A stretch of 64,000 nucleotides of DNA from Elusimicrobia bacterium RIFOXYA2_FULL_47_53 (GCA_001800315.1 MGVE01000006.1:62001-126000), one strand, 5' to 3'. Shown: positions 61,801-64,000, numbered from the stretch's first letter. Numbers and translations are program-made. Notes: generated from the letters alone by a model not told the origin.

Positions 61801-64000
61801 CTGTCTATAGCGAGCGCGTAAACATAGTAGGCTCCGCCGTTGGACCAGGCGTTCTGGTCGGCAATTTTTGTGTATATCCACGGCGAGGTTCCCGTAGCTA
61901 CGCTCCAAACAGGGTTTGCCGGGTCCGAGTCAAAGGCGTTTGTGCCGTTCCAGTAGAAACCGCCGTCAATCCTGACCGCGACCTTAACCTGGCTTATGCC
62001 CGCCGGGCCCTGGTCCTGCGAGGTGCCCGATATCGTGGGCAGTGACTGGTAGTAGACGCTGTTCTGCGGAAGAGTAACCGCTACCTGCGCCGGCAGAAGG
62101 TCAATGGTAATATTTACGCCGGCGTTTCCTTCGCCCGCGCCCTCATACTGGGAAACATTGACTACTTTATCTTTGGAACGCGATTTAATCAGGTACTGTT
62201 CGCCGTTCTGCCAGGCGTCGGTGGAAATATCAATTTTCCAGTTCGGCGCTATCCCGTCGGGATAAACCGCGGAATTCCATCTGAGCGCCGTATCGGTCTC
62301 CCAGGTTTTTGTTCCCTCTTTCCAGTAATCGGAATAAGAAACGCGGTATATGGAAACCTCCACGCTTTCCATGCCCGCGCCCGCGGCGCCGTTGTAGTCG
62401 TAAGCCGTGCCGGAAATGACGGGAATATTTTTATATATTTCACCCTCGTCGGGGTAGGACAATACCGAAGCGGGTTCCGTTGAATCATTTTTGAAAGATA
62501 CCGTGGCGCTCGCGCTGCCGGTGTTGCCGGCCGCGTCTATGGCGCGCGCCTTAACCGAATAAGAATGGGCGTCGTCCCAGGAAACCGCTCCGGAATTATA
62601 GGACCAGTTGCCCGCGACAACACCCGTGGAGAACCAAAGCTCGCTGGCGCTGTAAACCCAGCCGGAGCCGTTAAAATATGTCGTTCCTCTGGTAAGGTCC
62701 CTCAGCGAGATCTCGGCCGTCGTAACCGCGCTGTGGGTATCGGAAGCCGTACCGGTTATCATGGCAAGATTCTTATAGGCCTTGCCGGTAAGCGGATAAT
62801 TTACCGTCGCGTCGGGATTCTGCCGGTCAAACTTGAAGTAGCGGATTATCGCCGGGTTCTCGGTTTTATCGGCATTGTCGGTTGCCCACGATTCAACTTT
62901 ATAGGTGCGCCCGGTGGTCCACGCGCTGTGGCTTACAAATTCGCTGTGTGTGTAGGACCACTCGGTAGTGCCCGTAGCGAGCACACCGTTGGCGGGATAG
63001 CTGTAAGAACTCCAGTATTGGGAATAACCGCCGCCTCCGGTCCAGTAATAGGTATCGCCGGTCAGAAGATAACTTATCTTTATTCTCTCTTCCTTAACAT
63101 CCGAATAGAAACCGCCGGGAAGCGCCGTGGCGTCAACGCTGGTACCGGTAATTGTTGCAAGGGAATTATAAGTGGGCGTTCCTGCCGCCGGGATAACCAG
63201 GGCGCTTTGCGGAGCCTCATCGTCAAAGACGAAGGTATTGGAATTGACATTCACGCTGTAAGTATTTGTAATATTTCCGGCGATATCCTCGCCTTTGGCA
63301 TAGACTATGTATTTTCTACCGCTTGTATATGTCACCGCCTCGGTCACTTTCCAGGTTTCCGTTCCGGTTACGGCCCTCCAGTTTTCGCCGCTGACAAATC
63401 CGCCGCCGTTCCAGCTGTCGCCGCTGGGAAGTTCCTTGATTATTACATTTATGCCGGGGTCCTTTACACCGCTTAAATCGTCGGTTGAGGTACCGGTTAT
63501 GGTAGCCAGTGACGAATAGGCTCCGTTATGCGTCGGCGCGACTATATAAACCGTGGGCGCGGCCGTATCAATTGAAATAGTTATCCATGGTTTCGCGGGC
63601 CCGTCCTCGGTATTGTTGGCAAAGTCGCGGGCGCGCGAACGGAAACTGTAGGTCTTGCCGCTGGTCCAGTTGGGCACTGAAACATAATTCCATGATGTAT
63701 TTGAAGCGGCAAGGCTGTTTGTGACAACCCAGGTGGAGGGCGCGGCCTGCCAGCCGGAGCCGTTCCAGTAACCGAAGGTGGCGTTATAGATCTGCAGCTC
63801 GGTCTCTTTTACTCCCGAAGAAGTCACGGAGTCGTCCTGGGCCGTTCCTGAAATTGTGGGAAGAGTAATGTAGAACAGCCCGTCCTGAGGCGTTGTGATT
63901 CCCGAAGCAGGCGGCAGGTTGTCAACGCTGAAATTTCTCGTTGAGGCCGGCGCTTCGTAATTAGCCGACGGGTACGAAACATTATCGTAAGCAACCGTCT
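28170..64000 (-). CDS. Giant modular surface protein, partial at the window edge (at least 11,942 aa)
   Basis: One open frame of 35.8 kb runs from the window end to the stop at 28170. The ORF-track start at 63827 is only an internal GTG: upstream codons to 64000 stay open and encode another repeat unit ('PTISGTAQDD'), so the true start is outside. In order from the N-terminal side: about 40 'ISGTA' Ig-like units, 32 'LPGET' units, about 7 invasin-like units, about 8 'RxGT...YxDxNxN' units, an FN3 domain and a FlgD-type Ig domain ending 'AIRKVGIIH'. The composition is rich in Thr, Ser, Gly, Asn, Tyr and Trp, with very few Cys. No catalytic motif was seen. It is probably an exported cell-surface filament, adhesin or sheath protein of over 1.2 MDa. 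The intact frame over this length argues for strong selection. Confidence 0.93.
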   Translation of the reverse strand, partial: TVAYDNVSYPSANYEAPASTRNFSVDNLPPASGITTPQDGLFYITLPTISGTAQDDSVTSSGVKETELQIYNATFGYWNGSGWQAAPSTWVVTNSLAASNTSWNYVSVPNWTSGKTYSFRSRARDFANNTEDGPAKPWITISIDTAAPTVYIVAPTHNGAYSSLATITGTSTDDLSGVKDPGINVIIKELPSGDSWNGGGFVSGENWRAVTGTETWKVTEAVTYTSGRKYIVYAKGEDIAGNITNTYSVNVNSNTFVFDDEAPQSALVIPAAGTPTYNSLATITGTSVDATALPGGFYSDVKEERIKISYLLTGDTYYWTGGGGYSQYWSSYSYPANGVLATGTTEWSYTHSEFVSHSAWTTGRTYKVESWATDNADKTENPAIIRYFKFDRQNPDATVNYPLTGKAYKNLAMITGTASDTHSAVTTAEISLRDLTRGTTYFNGSGWVYSASELWFSTGVVAGNWSYNSGAVSWDDAHSYSVKARAIDAAGNTGSASATVSFKNDSTEPASVLSYPDEGEIYKNIPVISGTAYDYNGAAGAGMESVEVSIYRVSYSDYWKEGTKTWETDTALRWNSAVYPDGIAPNWKIDISTDAWQNGEQYLIKSRSKDKVVNVSQYEGAGEGNAGVNITIDLLPAQVAVTLPQNSVYYQSLPTISGTSQDQGPAGISQVKVAVRIDGGFYWNGTNAFDSDPANPVWSVATGTSPWIYTKIADQNAWSNGGAYYVYALAIDSASNISNWTTSYFRIDWSRPTSTIVNPSALDFRNSKVALSSGTCADGAGTGVAGVKIRIQRSDGNWLNWVSKDWTGDSSSWDPTTCPAGVYWEKAIDATVLDGGFAYYVNTRAQDNVQVPAPNYEINIPTNTYYYDTAGPNNYTSSPLTGVWKKTLTAIAGTANDPNIVAGGIPSDIRNVEIAIGRLSDDKYWNGSTGFDSASAVWSTAALTSTAFSSYTWNYSMGGDSFWTNHTSYTVTSRALDMSGNLKWGTTNYFIYDTTAPVSVVTLPTGTLPTYPNENQMPTLSGTASDANIGSVDYVQVQIKHPASGQFWTGSDWGGSTWLPTTYNSGTGVWTYSTLAVNWQPDPESDGENYEIKSRAFDKAANQGADSDAGTFKLIPPKPQSTITTVKDGYFYYQVASIGGTASETGVGIAEAQYAQVQIQRQSDGKYYTSVDTNTYGYWIAQSTWMLTALSIPDWSFSLESAQFVHNSSYTIKTRAVSDANVPEWNPSPFGTDTVPPAPNTIVTIWIDNQVPGIAMALPVNSYHKSLPTISGTASDAPSGVKTIEINIKRADNHYWRVSDSSWTAESVVWNSTNAWSGGVWRLDLGAIPWADGISYTVKARAYDHVSPVANFNATADKNFIYDVSFPTATLTEPLQNIVRSAVAGAAGDCADPAPGLLSKVEFLLQRSSDWRYWKDAPSEGWKLSPAWNPITVYTSSWSWTKPAALDWENNTTYYMAAKAYDSADNSQSQYAVGVSSYSFFMDLEAPSATVSYPTQNSAISPTGPINFSGNITDNLAGGATVELKLTKVDDTTTFYWTGAVWSTSTVTFNAEDLGAGTLSRTWSNSFGNWVSDKQYNFSARGHDAALNTGNAGSWLNGGAGYDFVVDTTPPLSSVNTPQDGASVSSLTSITGTASGDLAGIASVSVSIQRVAGVDGDSNYWSHFQNQWVAFSTWCAVNVTAGTGTKTWDYGISNSAWSDGTRYRLISRSRDRASNYDVLLSTVTLLFDSLPPASAITKPDQSFYGPVNTLPTISGTSQDQPSGGSAINSLVKEVYVRIKRTATPSDEYYSVGNGWTVDSTSWTVVSGTSPWTFTSLAWDDGRIYDVNSRAIDYTDNLAGWTTAQFRWDATVPRVKLSMPNKDWMTALPTISGTAYDWKSVYPNNSGLSKVEVAFQRQDNGDWFVPGSGFLPGTTNWITAQTYSADYSTVTWVVPSVSTPSWSNGITYLVKARATDMSGNISTAADQVFTFDQTPPTLSVTKPDQSYHNTLTTISGTAGDSAGAATGNIEYVQVRVYDQEITKWYSRQYDDFRINFNLPETAWFVATNTSAWEVWFTTFSDVNLNSGRNYSVNARVLDKSGQWSTSYSTKTFLYDNQDPEIIVAKPLSGEYWNASLATLSGTAQDMPFPGSNSGTEGRLIAVRQNTDGTWFDGSGFVSGTPDSKNFGINTGDGDWNYYSANFLSALKSGVSYYVTNQAVDYAGNTQDWYNVGGSTFICDKDAPSAVILAPADPEVFYSSLSTISGTAQDTTAAFGPLKSGVKKVQFLVQDITPGVAEENLYWEYPSGGWTSGTPSTWTAMTADLWVNWSSTDVPNANWKQGHRYKVKTWASDNALPLPGNVQAAVENYFKFDSSAPTAAFVSPVNGRYYTTLASITGTAIDYPQNSLYHSGVQKVEVLIKRNSDSSYWNGSWGAMPGSWPSATLSGDTQATPNFEYTDLPVWESGKSYNISIKATDNINLVGSSVTYTVYFDTHSPVSSVSRPLEDKGYSTADPLTTISGTSADYYEGAGFSYAGVSIIKVSVRLDESPFDPNTASGSDKWWDFAGSTWVVYNYYGGDAATTENTTMGSASIYYNDYPSDPSVAWTLAAPNWISGKKYRIRVKANDNVPSTPNYEAPLSTRTCTVDIEPPLSGSLRPTSGGQYNASGNALTTLSGTALDDLPDNVSYTKIRVYYEETGSPYYWNSTGWQVNVSTWLMTSNLTPGGTYWQYTTQINWISGKTYYLNTSATDKANNAQSIYSATTFYVDTLAPETTIQVPVHLSGYNSLPEIQGISGDDFTGVANVQVLIQDLNNGSYWNGGGWGSSTWNDWTGGTLDAWNYGAPPNITWTSGHRYMVASRGLDNANNQNDTFTVGVSSVIFSYDDIAPSASIVLPANLSTYNSMPTISGTATDDFSGVTEIKVQIAYLLTGDTYYWTGVAFSSNAPTSEISGRVLSPQALYSVWTATSSLPAWESQRYYSIRVRAKDFATNLGARTTVQFLFDRDAPSTTLGAPAASVSYGPSNTLTYITGTAVDTPVDALSGVRDVYIRLSTGPAANPAWFYNEPSHSWQTGSVWNVTMSTPGAGSSSVWGSTSPAFSDQVYYNVNVRALDLAGNLSGWTTRTFLYDSSLPLSSITLPNKQYHKSGELLTISGTAQDPGTNVSGLESVEIAIQYNPEGGNYWDWAAQTFTQGTASYTAVDAGTLADWQQTWHIPSWLDGRTYRIYVMAKDAAQNYQVSATSYTFSYDTSKSTSVVTLPAAGVTYYSSLATISGTAFDSTAGIEETRVALQDIAPNKYWTGSAWEIVPGAMHWPLALGTTDWHYPSGANTIPGWKSGKEYKIIPWTRDNSGNESTGTAKTFRYDDTKPASVVTQPENLKYYRVLPTLSGTAADMVSPDGPYTAGMSLTHIFLKDNTAGLCFDGDNFNTDPANQFAWILPSGTTDWIYSTGFASRLQSGRSYTLASRATDDSLPQNQEIAYTVGVNTITFIYDVGVPTATISYPNQLYANGISMLSGTAVDYLSDISAVDIAVQDLSQGTTWWNGSAWINQPTAYYISATTVPGNPAQWYYNTSGISWSQPRQYKVYARAKDNAIDVTTPDNPNTQLVISSWTFIYDLEKPTATVTYPSTAYANTIPTITGTASDAPAGISRVHVAIREENPLGSWWNGVSTFNASVPVYSTATWLGTRWEWAAPPLRDGYRYLIQARAVDKAGNFGNASTPVLFRFDETSPVAAVTLPANNSWYSSLSTVSGTSSDAFGTGSANVTYQKNPPTGGWWDGSVFTQDEAGAVWQPATVVGGEWYRTPVPSWEDGASYKVVAKTMDNAGNEVDLPYPYAQFTYDSVKPTSTVTSPISGDFYRSGINIAGNSYDGNSGISIVELRIYNVNDNLYWHGSSGWQLNVSSWVPVPSNTVYTSSWAYNTSVSYVPGRTYRVASRAWDIAGSSEAAADVPAYDTEFNYDDAAPQSALTRPLQPGVAQYNYYRSLPTISGTASDLPAGGASGVEEVSIAIENKTKPGSNWWGGADFDQPAAQWFVVTGSETWTYNFNNANWADGQAYLVLSKATDKSKPAPGNIESAFNVTVNSVTYICDRSTPTSTVTWPTNRLITKTLTSISGTSVDTLAGVSQTEVGIYKVTAPSGWWNGSDFTGGEAYYASNPLSSGNTTWAYSGFGTYLTDYSTYTVFSRAYDNALPASGNYETVLASSTFIYDISKPTSTVVLPANFANVNELPTLSGTAYDTFGLSQVRVSVRDLTYPSTYWQGGTLWSSSETFHAATGREVWTLTAPAWSDSTIYQVKSKAYDAAGNEETPGTGQTNTFSFDTNKPYSRVYYPPDGSYFETVTTLTGIASVPFTGIKEVKVLIKCVEGDASRLNKYYDGSGGWQVLPQELSTTWVPAENRWYRDTNLPTWVNAERYQIQSKAYDNALNSEIEPLHAGATWRCDKSGPTSAIVLPAMPEKSYNSIPTISGTANDAYGIMKSYARIFDVSLAQTWDDSLNGGLGDWAAGDNAVWNIAAGTSSTGGTITWSYTIWRSTPSNNHVYRINSRIQDLAGNYETAWTTATFKYDNTAPRAWVSVPGDGTTVSSLPTISGKSREDETNTVLVRAKIRRITDNFYWTFTGWNSASTWNNASGSGAGTIDWTYTHDAFWNTGSGLYPAFESGKSYSIDVESRDEALPAPNSAAFISTCTFTYDNLGPTSEVNLPSENGAYSTLGTISGTSFDATAGPKQVQISVKDLDGGTSRFWYDDGGSKGWQNDIDEYWITITTSSPGNTTVRWDYIEPTLNWTDGHYYRVRVKGTDNINNLEANVSSNTFIYDVTKPTSSITQARKPDGTVVSPLLNQYIQNIKYIEGTALDSHPSLNYSGIPSAGAVEYCVLMESNTVTYENGAPDSGFDYIWNGSTWTQYTGTLNWRTASGGLSWYSEDMTDKWYSGRWYIVKARVTDKAGNTQDDTLTPWIRFSVTLPASQFVVTVNSSDTVAGSLISASVEAKDNNGDRARNYQGRIRFSVDGPISAPGGPEYIYTGGSYQPEEGWAPADFSFTTGDQGLKTFSTLISSETLKLVKAGARTLRATDIDNNTILGQTPLIISAAAPEKLRVLVPGNNRAPGIIGGITSSPVTQTAGSMFTVTADACDKYWNINTSTSTTARLTTSDPYDSPAQQDKALVNGTITYDVTLVQSGSQNITVADTGSTAWSQHTTPAPITVVASNASPKLQVILPNQTAVWGKPPYTDETGGRSTTTVVSQVAGRAFTVTVNACDYYWNLKTNIVSAIQVATSDEYDVEPSTRSLIGGTTTFNVVLITAATQYVWASVYSGTALSSGTSNAVYLRASTDTIKLQLLAPGETAKPGKADEAESNYYGLGAPYGKDSSLATLTAGTTYQVTVNLVDRFYNLVTNATMPEVSLDMSPYAIEENPQSATLSNGTRLFPVNYRVSTGQTNGPASRQAVVTDLGTSSPATAYDPDTVTGIPVAPAPITKLQILVANEAAAPGTAEGKSGSVTAKTAGTAFNVTLRSVDSFWNHNSTGAASVKILSTDPYIQPSVPGGNLSGGQRTVSVTLRKARSDNNDINAVTHDLTVYSDEELGWSSQTITGIPVNPNTTQNRLQVILPGETAAPGHANGKTGTPSPITAGSNLTVTVNATDNQWNRLSGISAGVELVALSDIYAIVPSSANMTEGQFLFTDANAYKPFKAVVQQLRVDDVDNASPIYTSTTTPNFTVVPAAATSLQVLTPSQTNQAGRWSGANNAGSSPFGKTGSVTPKTAGTPFTVTVNACDSYWNISSTNVIVKVLPLISTGVEDPYALATPSTGTLVTSSTHTVVFYTGASAGNLYRYVRAEKFTGNLIAQQGESIQMMPDSAWRLQLLVDGESAVPGKPPYDDSTGGKSGQPDVQTAGTAFTVTVKVTDKYHNTSNPSSDVSILLAATDANDDPFNTADQTLNSGNSYSVTPSWTLITATTIGWTITATDQGSVYNTAQSLPISVVPAADDFPGGKPRKLQVLLPNETASEGRPPYTDISGGKTGGFALQTAGAAFTITVNACDHYWNRIDDAKFNISPVEGNPLVSISLSDVNAPAVSDNSLSNGSNTFSLTVVTAGTFTVTATDIDGVNINYQPYATSIATATAASATKLLVIMPGETVLPGSARGKTGLTTMRTAGQQFTVTVNGCDAYWNRRTDAAAQVLLTSTDIYYSTPSLANLIGGTVQIPITLVTATTHTLTATDMDGTPLTPYTVYGVTVTPNVPAKLQVLLPGETNVGGKYNVSPNGKNGSPSGQTAGAPFNVTVNACDSWWNKTSSVTAVWVETSDSYDISPATQTLISGATVFAVTLVSATDPYNWNNSGWNITAYTQGTMASYTSADVAVAANPDTSDTRRRLQVLLPTESAAPGKSPYTGNTGGKTGSVTGQTAGAGFIVTVQACDYWWNRNSSFNPSTNLTTDDPNDTHPGAKSLANGSTTYLVTLITRNDTGWTIDAAASGYLGYSSPLITVAPNTATKLLVLLPGQSQEWGTYQSAQPGRSGTPDNQTAGTAFKVTVNACDNWFNFQPADVSSVCVGTSDLYDIHASTRQLSAGTTHFWLTLVTAATGHYMVAGDVTAPYMALNTSDELDVVAGAAAKLQVLLPNQTAVPGSGSGKTGTLINQTAGVAFTVTVNATDANWNKQSADISLVRVDTSDNWDIHPDTAALVSGSVTFDVTLVSAGNAHTLTAVDTDSAYLSSNISSPNLTVEANSAQKLQVIVPGETAVQGKYDNGVNAAPFGKINSPSQRTAGSSFAVTVNLVDNYWNRVALNEPWIEITTTDNYDTHPSSRPLVNGTTTFQVALVTSGSDPLSLNQWTVTAADVDGSNPLYTQDVSPNITVGPNTVKKYQVILPGETAAPGKLTGQAGKSDSSVVNSQSAGVNFNIEVRACDDWWNVCDVTPNTTVTTQDTNDSDPTAAPLVNGKRQFSPTLVTATTAGWSITASGAYSSYTTPKIITNPSPGTRLLCLVPNETHNPGSSTGKSGSVINQTAGVPFGVTVLITDDRWNLVASSNSMIALSTEDPFDIHPDSATTTSGVVIFSNVEFHRGVGDSYRITVSTGGGSETASTLTSYRSPYINSTFGDAVKLQILAPGESAEDGSSRGKSGSPSQWLADTSYQVTVRIVDKYWNLNTNTNTTVKLTANDSFYTPPANAGTSFGQAAIWTSLPTATTSGWQITVSTAPGASNEFLISSNTPNIRVTPAPATKLLVLLPGESLLPGSSTGKTGTAAVQTAGAVFAVKVYSTDSRWNQADSTQTVSISYDDSYAPVPSTQELVNGYAVFDSTLIVGNAGPMTASNSTTTITASDVTPGTAFLTAGSAQVQVQPDAANARYLQLLLPGETHKPGRPPYYSGGYTGGGGRLSAPSTLVAGVTYYATVNACDRYWNISSNEHPLVKIVTSDPYDNDPISVSLVNGSKTYPVNLRRATINQNTSISSTTILAFENSATPSYIAEQSTFSVRSEVSGSKLLVMVPNQVHAPGSPTGKNTAFSVAGSTAGVWFAATVHCVDSFNNIVPEANPVVELVSSDPNDGVGAETGLGWDPLNQPLVNGSTVFMLNLVTANTNHYLNARDNDGSNPYYGQANSDYIYVSPGNPTKLQVLLPGETANPNTAAGKTGTPDTITAGQQFYVQVNCTDILWNTNTSANPLVSVRSSDNFDVEPDTLTLVNGTRAYPITLPTASTSQIVFAYDVDFVYSTGTSTSFTIAVDTASRLSVIVPGESYVPGRPPYDGTGGRYGTVASQTAGQTFTITVRATDKYYNPRSDEGNSVSIVTTDPYDIHPTAKALNFGEQTFNITMVTYSTQTIGAIYSGAGISSNTSSGIYMSPNAFTKMQILAPGENMQAGNISTRGRSGTPSQRTAGSAFTVTVNACDNYFNPTTATPDAGVFTNDLYDIEPGTKTLVNGTTTFQLTFATAKVSVASATAAGYLGDYTGSINVVANSPYALQIIVPGESAVNGKFNVDPKGKSGNPDQVFAGVAFDITVRAVDQWYNITTSTPEVTLESSDPSDTEPTPDLLVSGSKVFSFNLVTANMFSVISASDTDGQVPYHVPAISTPVFVSAGSPVKLLALVPGETYMPGTPTGKADSPDTMTAGLAFNTRVYACDAYWNYVPGETSVAELVTTDIYDDLPLNYQQLGLDSNGQAVFTNTLYTASTHTIVANGIGIPVKNGGIPNLQSYTSEIFTLTSSDAVKMMVLLPGETYNPGRAPYTIGGGKSGSPVPQTAGAAFVVTARGVDPYWNTAVSEISQVSITTQDPNDSNPGISSLVGGMQTFSVTMVTASTWTITATDTDGAEPMSVCVSSPVYIRPNTPTRLQVLVPDETADPGTASGKTGTVKHQTAGNPFTLTVNLCDNYWNKVMTGTMPQASLGSTDLYWSTPTAQTLSNGTRTFSAVFVTASTQTITASAGGYTQGVSSSIAVNPNAPTQLLVVLPGETQANGKNTGTLGRSGTPSVQTAGENFTVTVCAVDNYFNLVSTVSQNPITVATSDLNDTDPGNKVMASGQLTAVCKVQTAEPTTVTAADNAAAEPVLASHESSSFNVNPGLPKKLQVIVPGENRVPGSTTGRDGSLPAHVQAGQSFTATVTVCDDYWNMASSAPIINLWTEDPNDVNPSWTGQIFSSGTVDITMVTASTGSVTYRVYVEDVSGALLEHESQGITVDPGVPTKLIAVLEGEDYMGGTPTGRSGTPDVQTAGASFDVRAAICDAYWNPVPNTPIWIGAQSPVDPYDTEPSSSSVDLPSGTALFAFTLRRATTFHYIRVSDVDGNAPLYTAFDSEVFTCIPDSPVRLQILLPGTTAVPGTATGKTGSPDAVTAGVAFNVTVNVVDTFYNVNTTVSPQVHVNTSDSFDIEPDTAALTSGSNVYQLSLKTAATTHIATAVDINSVYLPDSSAQFTVLNSSAARLQVILPGETPLPGSSAGKYGSAQSRIAGQNLTVTVNLTDMFYNRIYSGVDMPTVGVTTWDHVDTDPPSKALISGSNSFSLAPKYASSTWTALASDIDAADPLFMPGVSSDVRVWPDAVHHFHFSDYPTSVVAGSAFSFRLNADDQFHNIVSTGANWDSYAGAARSVRFEAESYASPQNASVPPDYDFLTADAGTHIFSNSLTIRKSGSRWIKAYDLWDNTLSTERSLYSNRPYITVAPGNFFKVVISTNAGDTGTPVGNVEVPAGNLDNYGRKQIIAQLVDPYNNAISSAGLTVYINVLDVFGSTGTVQDGGGNVWASTTTDANGQIGFNPPLYYYVSTLAGDYARIWVGTFTAPGSISSYLAEYKNISGRLITTGGDPYELGFSGVPSSLTAGEESAGITVHRYDVFGNLTKQGAGTIFLTSNSLGANKQFRWPSGAENAVTSIIIADGASEAQFYYYDEMSSLPSGESGRTGQWTLTANAYNVPGTANIVIAPASTIKLAFANSQRTLFANRLVDDNGIVRDFAVQPQDTFANPTISTTTSIFVNLTSDRLPSPTNDFYAFSLSSTPFVATTSIEIATNTYQTRVYYKDTRASDNYTPAGTKPIIQAKETPNQGWTMGQQFVNILPDAISRTAIVSANQTLTAGATSQALLIQTQDQYSNPSPVKLIQSDPGGIGVRFALTSNSSGQKQFWSEGYVAATTGTVAIPVNSHTTSFYMIDTLVGNYTVSADEDPFLPRGWAVAVQTYTVVGGTPYKLVFATPARRLVAGTTLQFYPDFETGQSTTTVIKIQVNDFYGNISPVSSTTIISLRAVSPPVLPNASASKDGISWTPINPTDSPMPLAALTPGQSETGFYFKATLAGTVPLQVTYTGLESATQNQTITPAAPYLYTIEHPFTKANPLSVQQPGPLTVQVRDQYSNKATGDSVNGNYYTGTAIFWNAGSSSTVVTLTPSSFTYTRSVTAEQPEPGKFVNLQVTDLIQEYLMVGASEQNNPNMYGSTYGKIHDDDNGPTGDGRSVSSDHVVTVGVVMTPTDFAPEANNTTKTQFYGQPASLYQGVGTIPSKTAPVAMLRMRVSVMPNDPLVTSTATWSHLTVRRFGTLNFSQIKEISIYKDIDGGETFNGDSVLGDPYSAPDLFISSGVFTDGTNDLILTLNQPQTITKNGQTYFLCIRLPDDATKGATVGLTLPVNAFTLSGSYLARNNFPFSSFESIVAANPAEVFIEPQDICAWYDPDGIGPLVQNKFATVPQGYYATGILRLALWTPELTATWDTLKVQRSGTGSDADIISCRLYEDSNFSKTFEPATDVAISPESTFSQGIALIDLNNRIINQTTQYFFIAYKLADGAEVGKTIGGTLYPDYFGLLDGNMAGASALLHPEQAALFAIESSESMIESTKDSIIIDDVISVAPGLVTQGDTDVPLIGIRLRTDARSVIWQSIKIDRRNTKNANVDSDVANVKVYYDRGVGYLTTALSETTTGLIQLTTTYGFAPSGNLYIGDEILRYYSLDSSAQTVIIAANGRGVLNTAPLKHYAGDQVVATGDSALDKNIDQLISPAPPQKSVFVSSTTTIGLLGPKGGQEILSQASGEGKVYFIAYDIDDFCSLGQFYLGLDIKSTDYFTVNIPKQFAPNNLPVYSEIAQALEYADTVTLSPEDTTLGGSLSQSATNQAIITFTAETSKSEALFNNLVINRMGTATDADVTKVKIWFDGNDDALLNLGTTQDWVIGEGIFGDTGNSGETRITLTTSTIVLEGGYAVQPELWRKLTITAKATKRYFVTYDISDVGEPEKTLGARIAGPTVVSVSAPNFVNPAMPLFDSLERPIVASRRNVTIVPAAINVSALAQPLADNSGTIYVNSVADFPDEGGLVIDSEIIIYSSRTVANNSFTGLTRGAWNTIASAHSAGATVSRSYLQGTVNAPFLKLTASCDGFQVRWYRLKLDRSQPAGLTGYDTDVKQIRVYRDNGNGILDRDPVSGLIAADQLVSSGTAVFTSGSSNIILGGKGESYNPTSQQYESYILINTTPTIYWVTMDIDQTATKGAVLGVRAALFDYVQIGATYRDDGVHRIIDGPITDYPGDPFPFKSGDAFVFATVDTMEVKYEDYKLVSISQNAKSEALMRINLKTTQNTAIWQGLRVDLTGNCIDNDVSMVKVWKDLNGNSILDDADKVVVDGEYPGLLSYGTENFSNKTVTVTLKTPQVIVSSGSGTNYFVTYDMNSLATVGNTVGISIANTGYFIIDSPDLVEFINAAPYLTNQIPISEYHDTITFEPWPWSDPVNNRDILSGVVTNQGDTNLPVMKFRLMTDTADAIWTKMRVERIGTGAPGQPVTGSNADVAYVKIYSDSNFNQTLDIADSLISSGTDQFPLDAVGPTVDITLMAPQTLRPTPQVFFVVYDIALTATANDSVGIRVKDRSWITVSQPNLVNPFPVTAPFNSLGYFDSSLAQISPLNITVQGESIAPLVKLPGDTDVGILKLRFVSNSHTITVSSIAVQQTGSIETSPTTAGYYPGIGDGDFSRLKLWLDNGDGEFNAKSDTLLSNIPHRSWVIANSLDPNLVGNFSGALAILQCGVQVDTTGKTFFVSADMGLTDLGGRTVYRHTAGLKLTSYDSLKIIPVTAVSSTNNAFPYKSANTTIADVFITDVDVRPDKEGIQEKAWHNSNTTVGAKWEIIKVDQANVKAFKAAIGSQPNNVQATLGMGENGWSSTDKQTIEIKGLSLSEPAVVFLAEDVLTSKTEGSITVEYPDGHPKKGSNPTDLFDNSGYLTIGLEIISYSGKTATTFTGIARGAMETPIESHYKGEQVTNKAYFFKVKAETDLAGETPEKWAVVRIDLTAPSSPSNVMPGPARTGIPAEEGKFEIQWSHAKDYESGVELYEIQERVDTNPVWKTIDVVAGDKMSINVGDTVANNIQGEPLADEPRAKGHFLYYRMRAKNNAGSWGPWSAPSAPAATSLPDEVISSVSNFPNPVDTRKGGEEAKTNIVYILNQDAEVTITVYDLLGYEVMNWSFSPGQEGGKRGANRVPWDGSNEAGDKVAKGGYIVHIKVKSDRGVVTAIRKVGIIH
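29340..34400 (-). repeat. Repeat array D: about 8 units with EF-hand/dockerin-like loops
   Basis: Units of roughly 180 residues contain 'W..LxVxRxGT', a 'VKxYxDxNxN...D' loop (for example 'KVWKDLNGNSILDDADKV'), 'ITLxxPQxI', 'YFVxYDIxxxATxGxTVG' and a closing 'P'-rich strand. The DxNxNxxxxD loop resembles calcium-binding dockerin or EF-hand loops. Two units carry an inserted module with '(I/L)G(D/S)EIIxYS' and 'RGxxNT...HxxGxxV' (near 32,800 and 31,700), and a third copy follows near 29,000. Confidence 0.75.
34400..36990 (-). repeat. Repeat region C: about 7 degenerate invasin-like units
   Basis: These units carry 'VAGSAFSFRLNADDQFHNI', 'LTAGEESAGITVHRYDVFGN', 'IQTQDQYSNPSP', 'IKIQVNDFYGNISP' and 'LTVQVRDQYSN'. 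They share the core D-x-(Y/F)-x-N turn of array B but lack its 'LPGET' opening. They form a transition between arrays B and D. Confidence 0.7.
36990..48800 (-). repeat. Repeat array B: 32 'LPGET' units
   Basis: Units of about 123 residues start with 'KLQVLLPGETAxPG' and contain a 'GKTGxPxxQTAGxxFTVTV' segment, 'NACDxYWN', 'TSDxYDxxP', 'LxxGxxxFxVTLVTA' and 'ITxTDxDG'. I counted 32 copies of the LPGE-type motif. The linker preceding the array (about 48800-49185) is a related but atypical unit. The pattern 'AGxxFxVxVxAxDxxxN' is that of invasin/Big-type Ig domains. Confidence 0.85.
49190..64000 (-). repeat. Repeat array A: about 40 Ig-like 'ISGTA' units
   Basis: Units of about 123 residues (about 370 bp) share: 'LPTISGTAxD', 'VxVxIQR' or similar, an aromatic block such as 'YYWNGSGW', a 'W.Y' strand, 'WxSGxxYxVxxRAxDxAGN', and 'FxYDxxxPxSxVxxP'. 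I counted about 40 by the GT(A/S)xD motif, including one in the unassigned 5' extension. Units are diverged from each other, so this is an old array and not a recent expansion. The fold is probably a bacterial Ig-like beta sandwich. Confidence 0.85.

Noticed and set aside
29077-63519. Many plus-strand ORFs opposite the giant gene (for example 37425-38210 and 62565-63476)
   Set aside because: Low-complexity shadows that recur with the repeat period of the minus-strand gene; no start signals or recognisable folds.
63825-63827. Start codon of the giant protein at 63827
   Set aside because: It is an internal GTG; the frame stays open to the window end and encodes repeat sequence.
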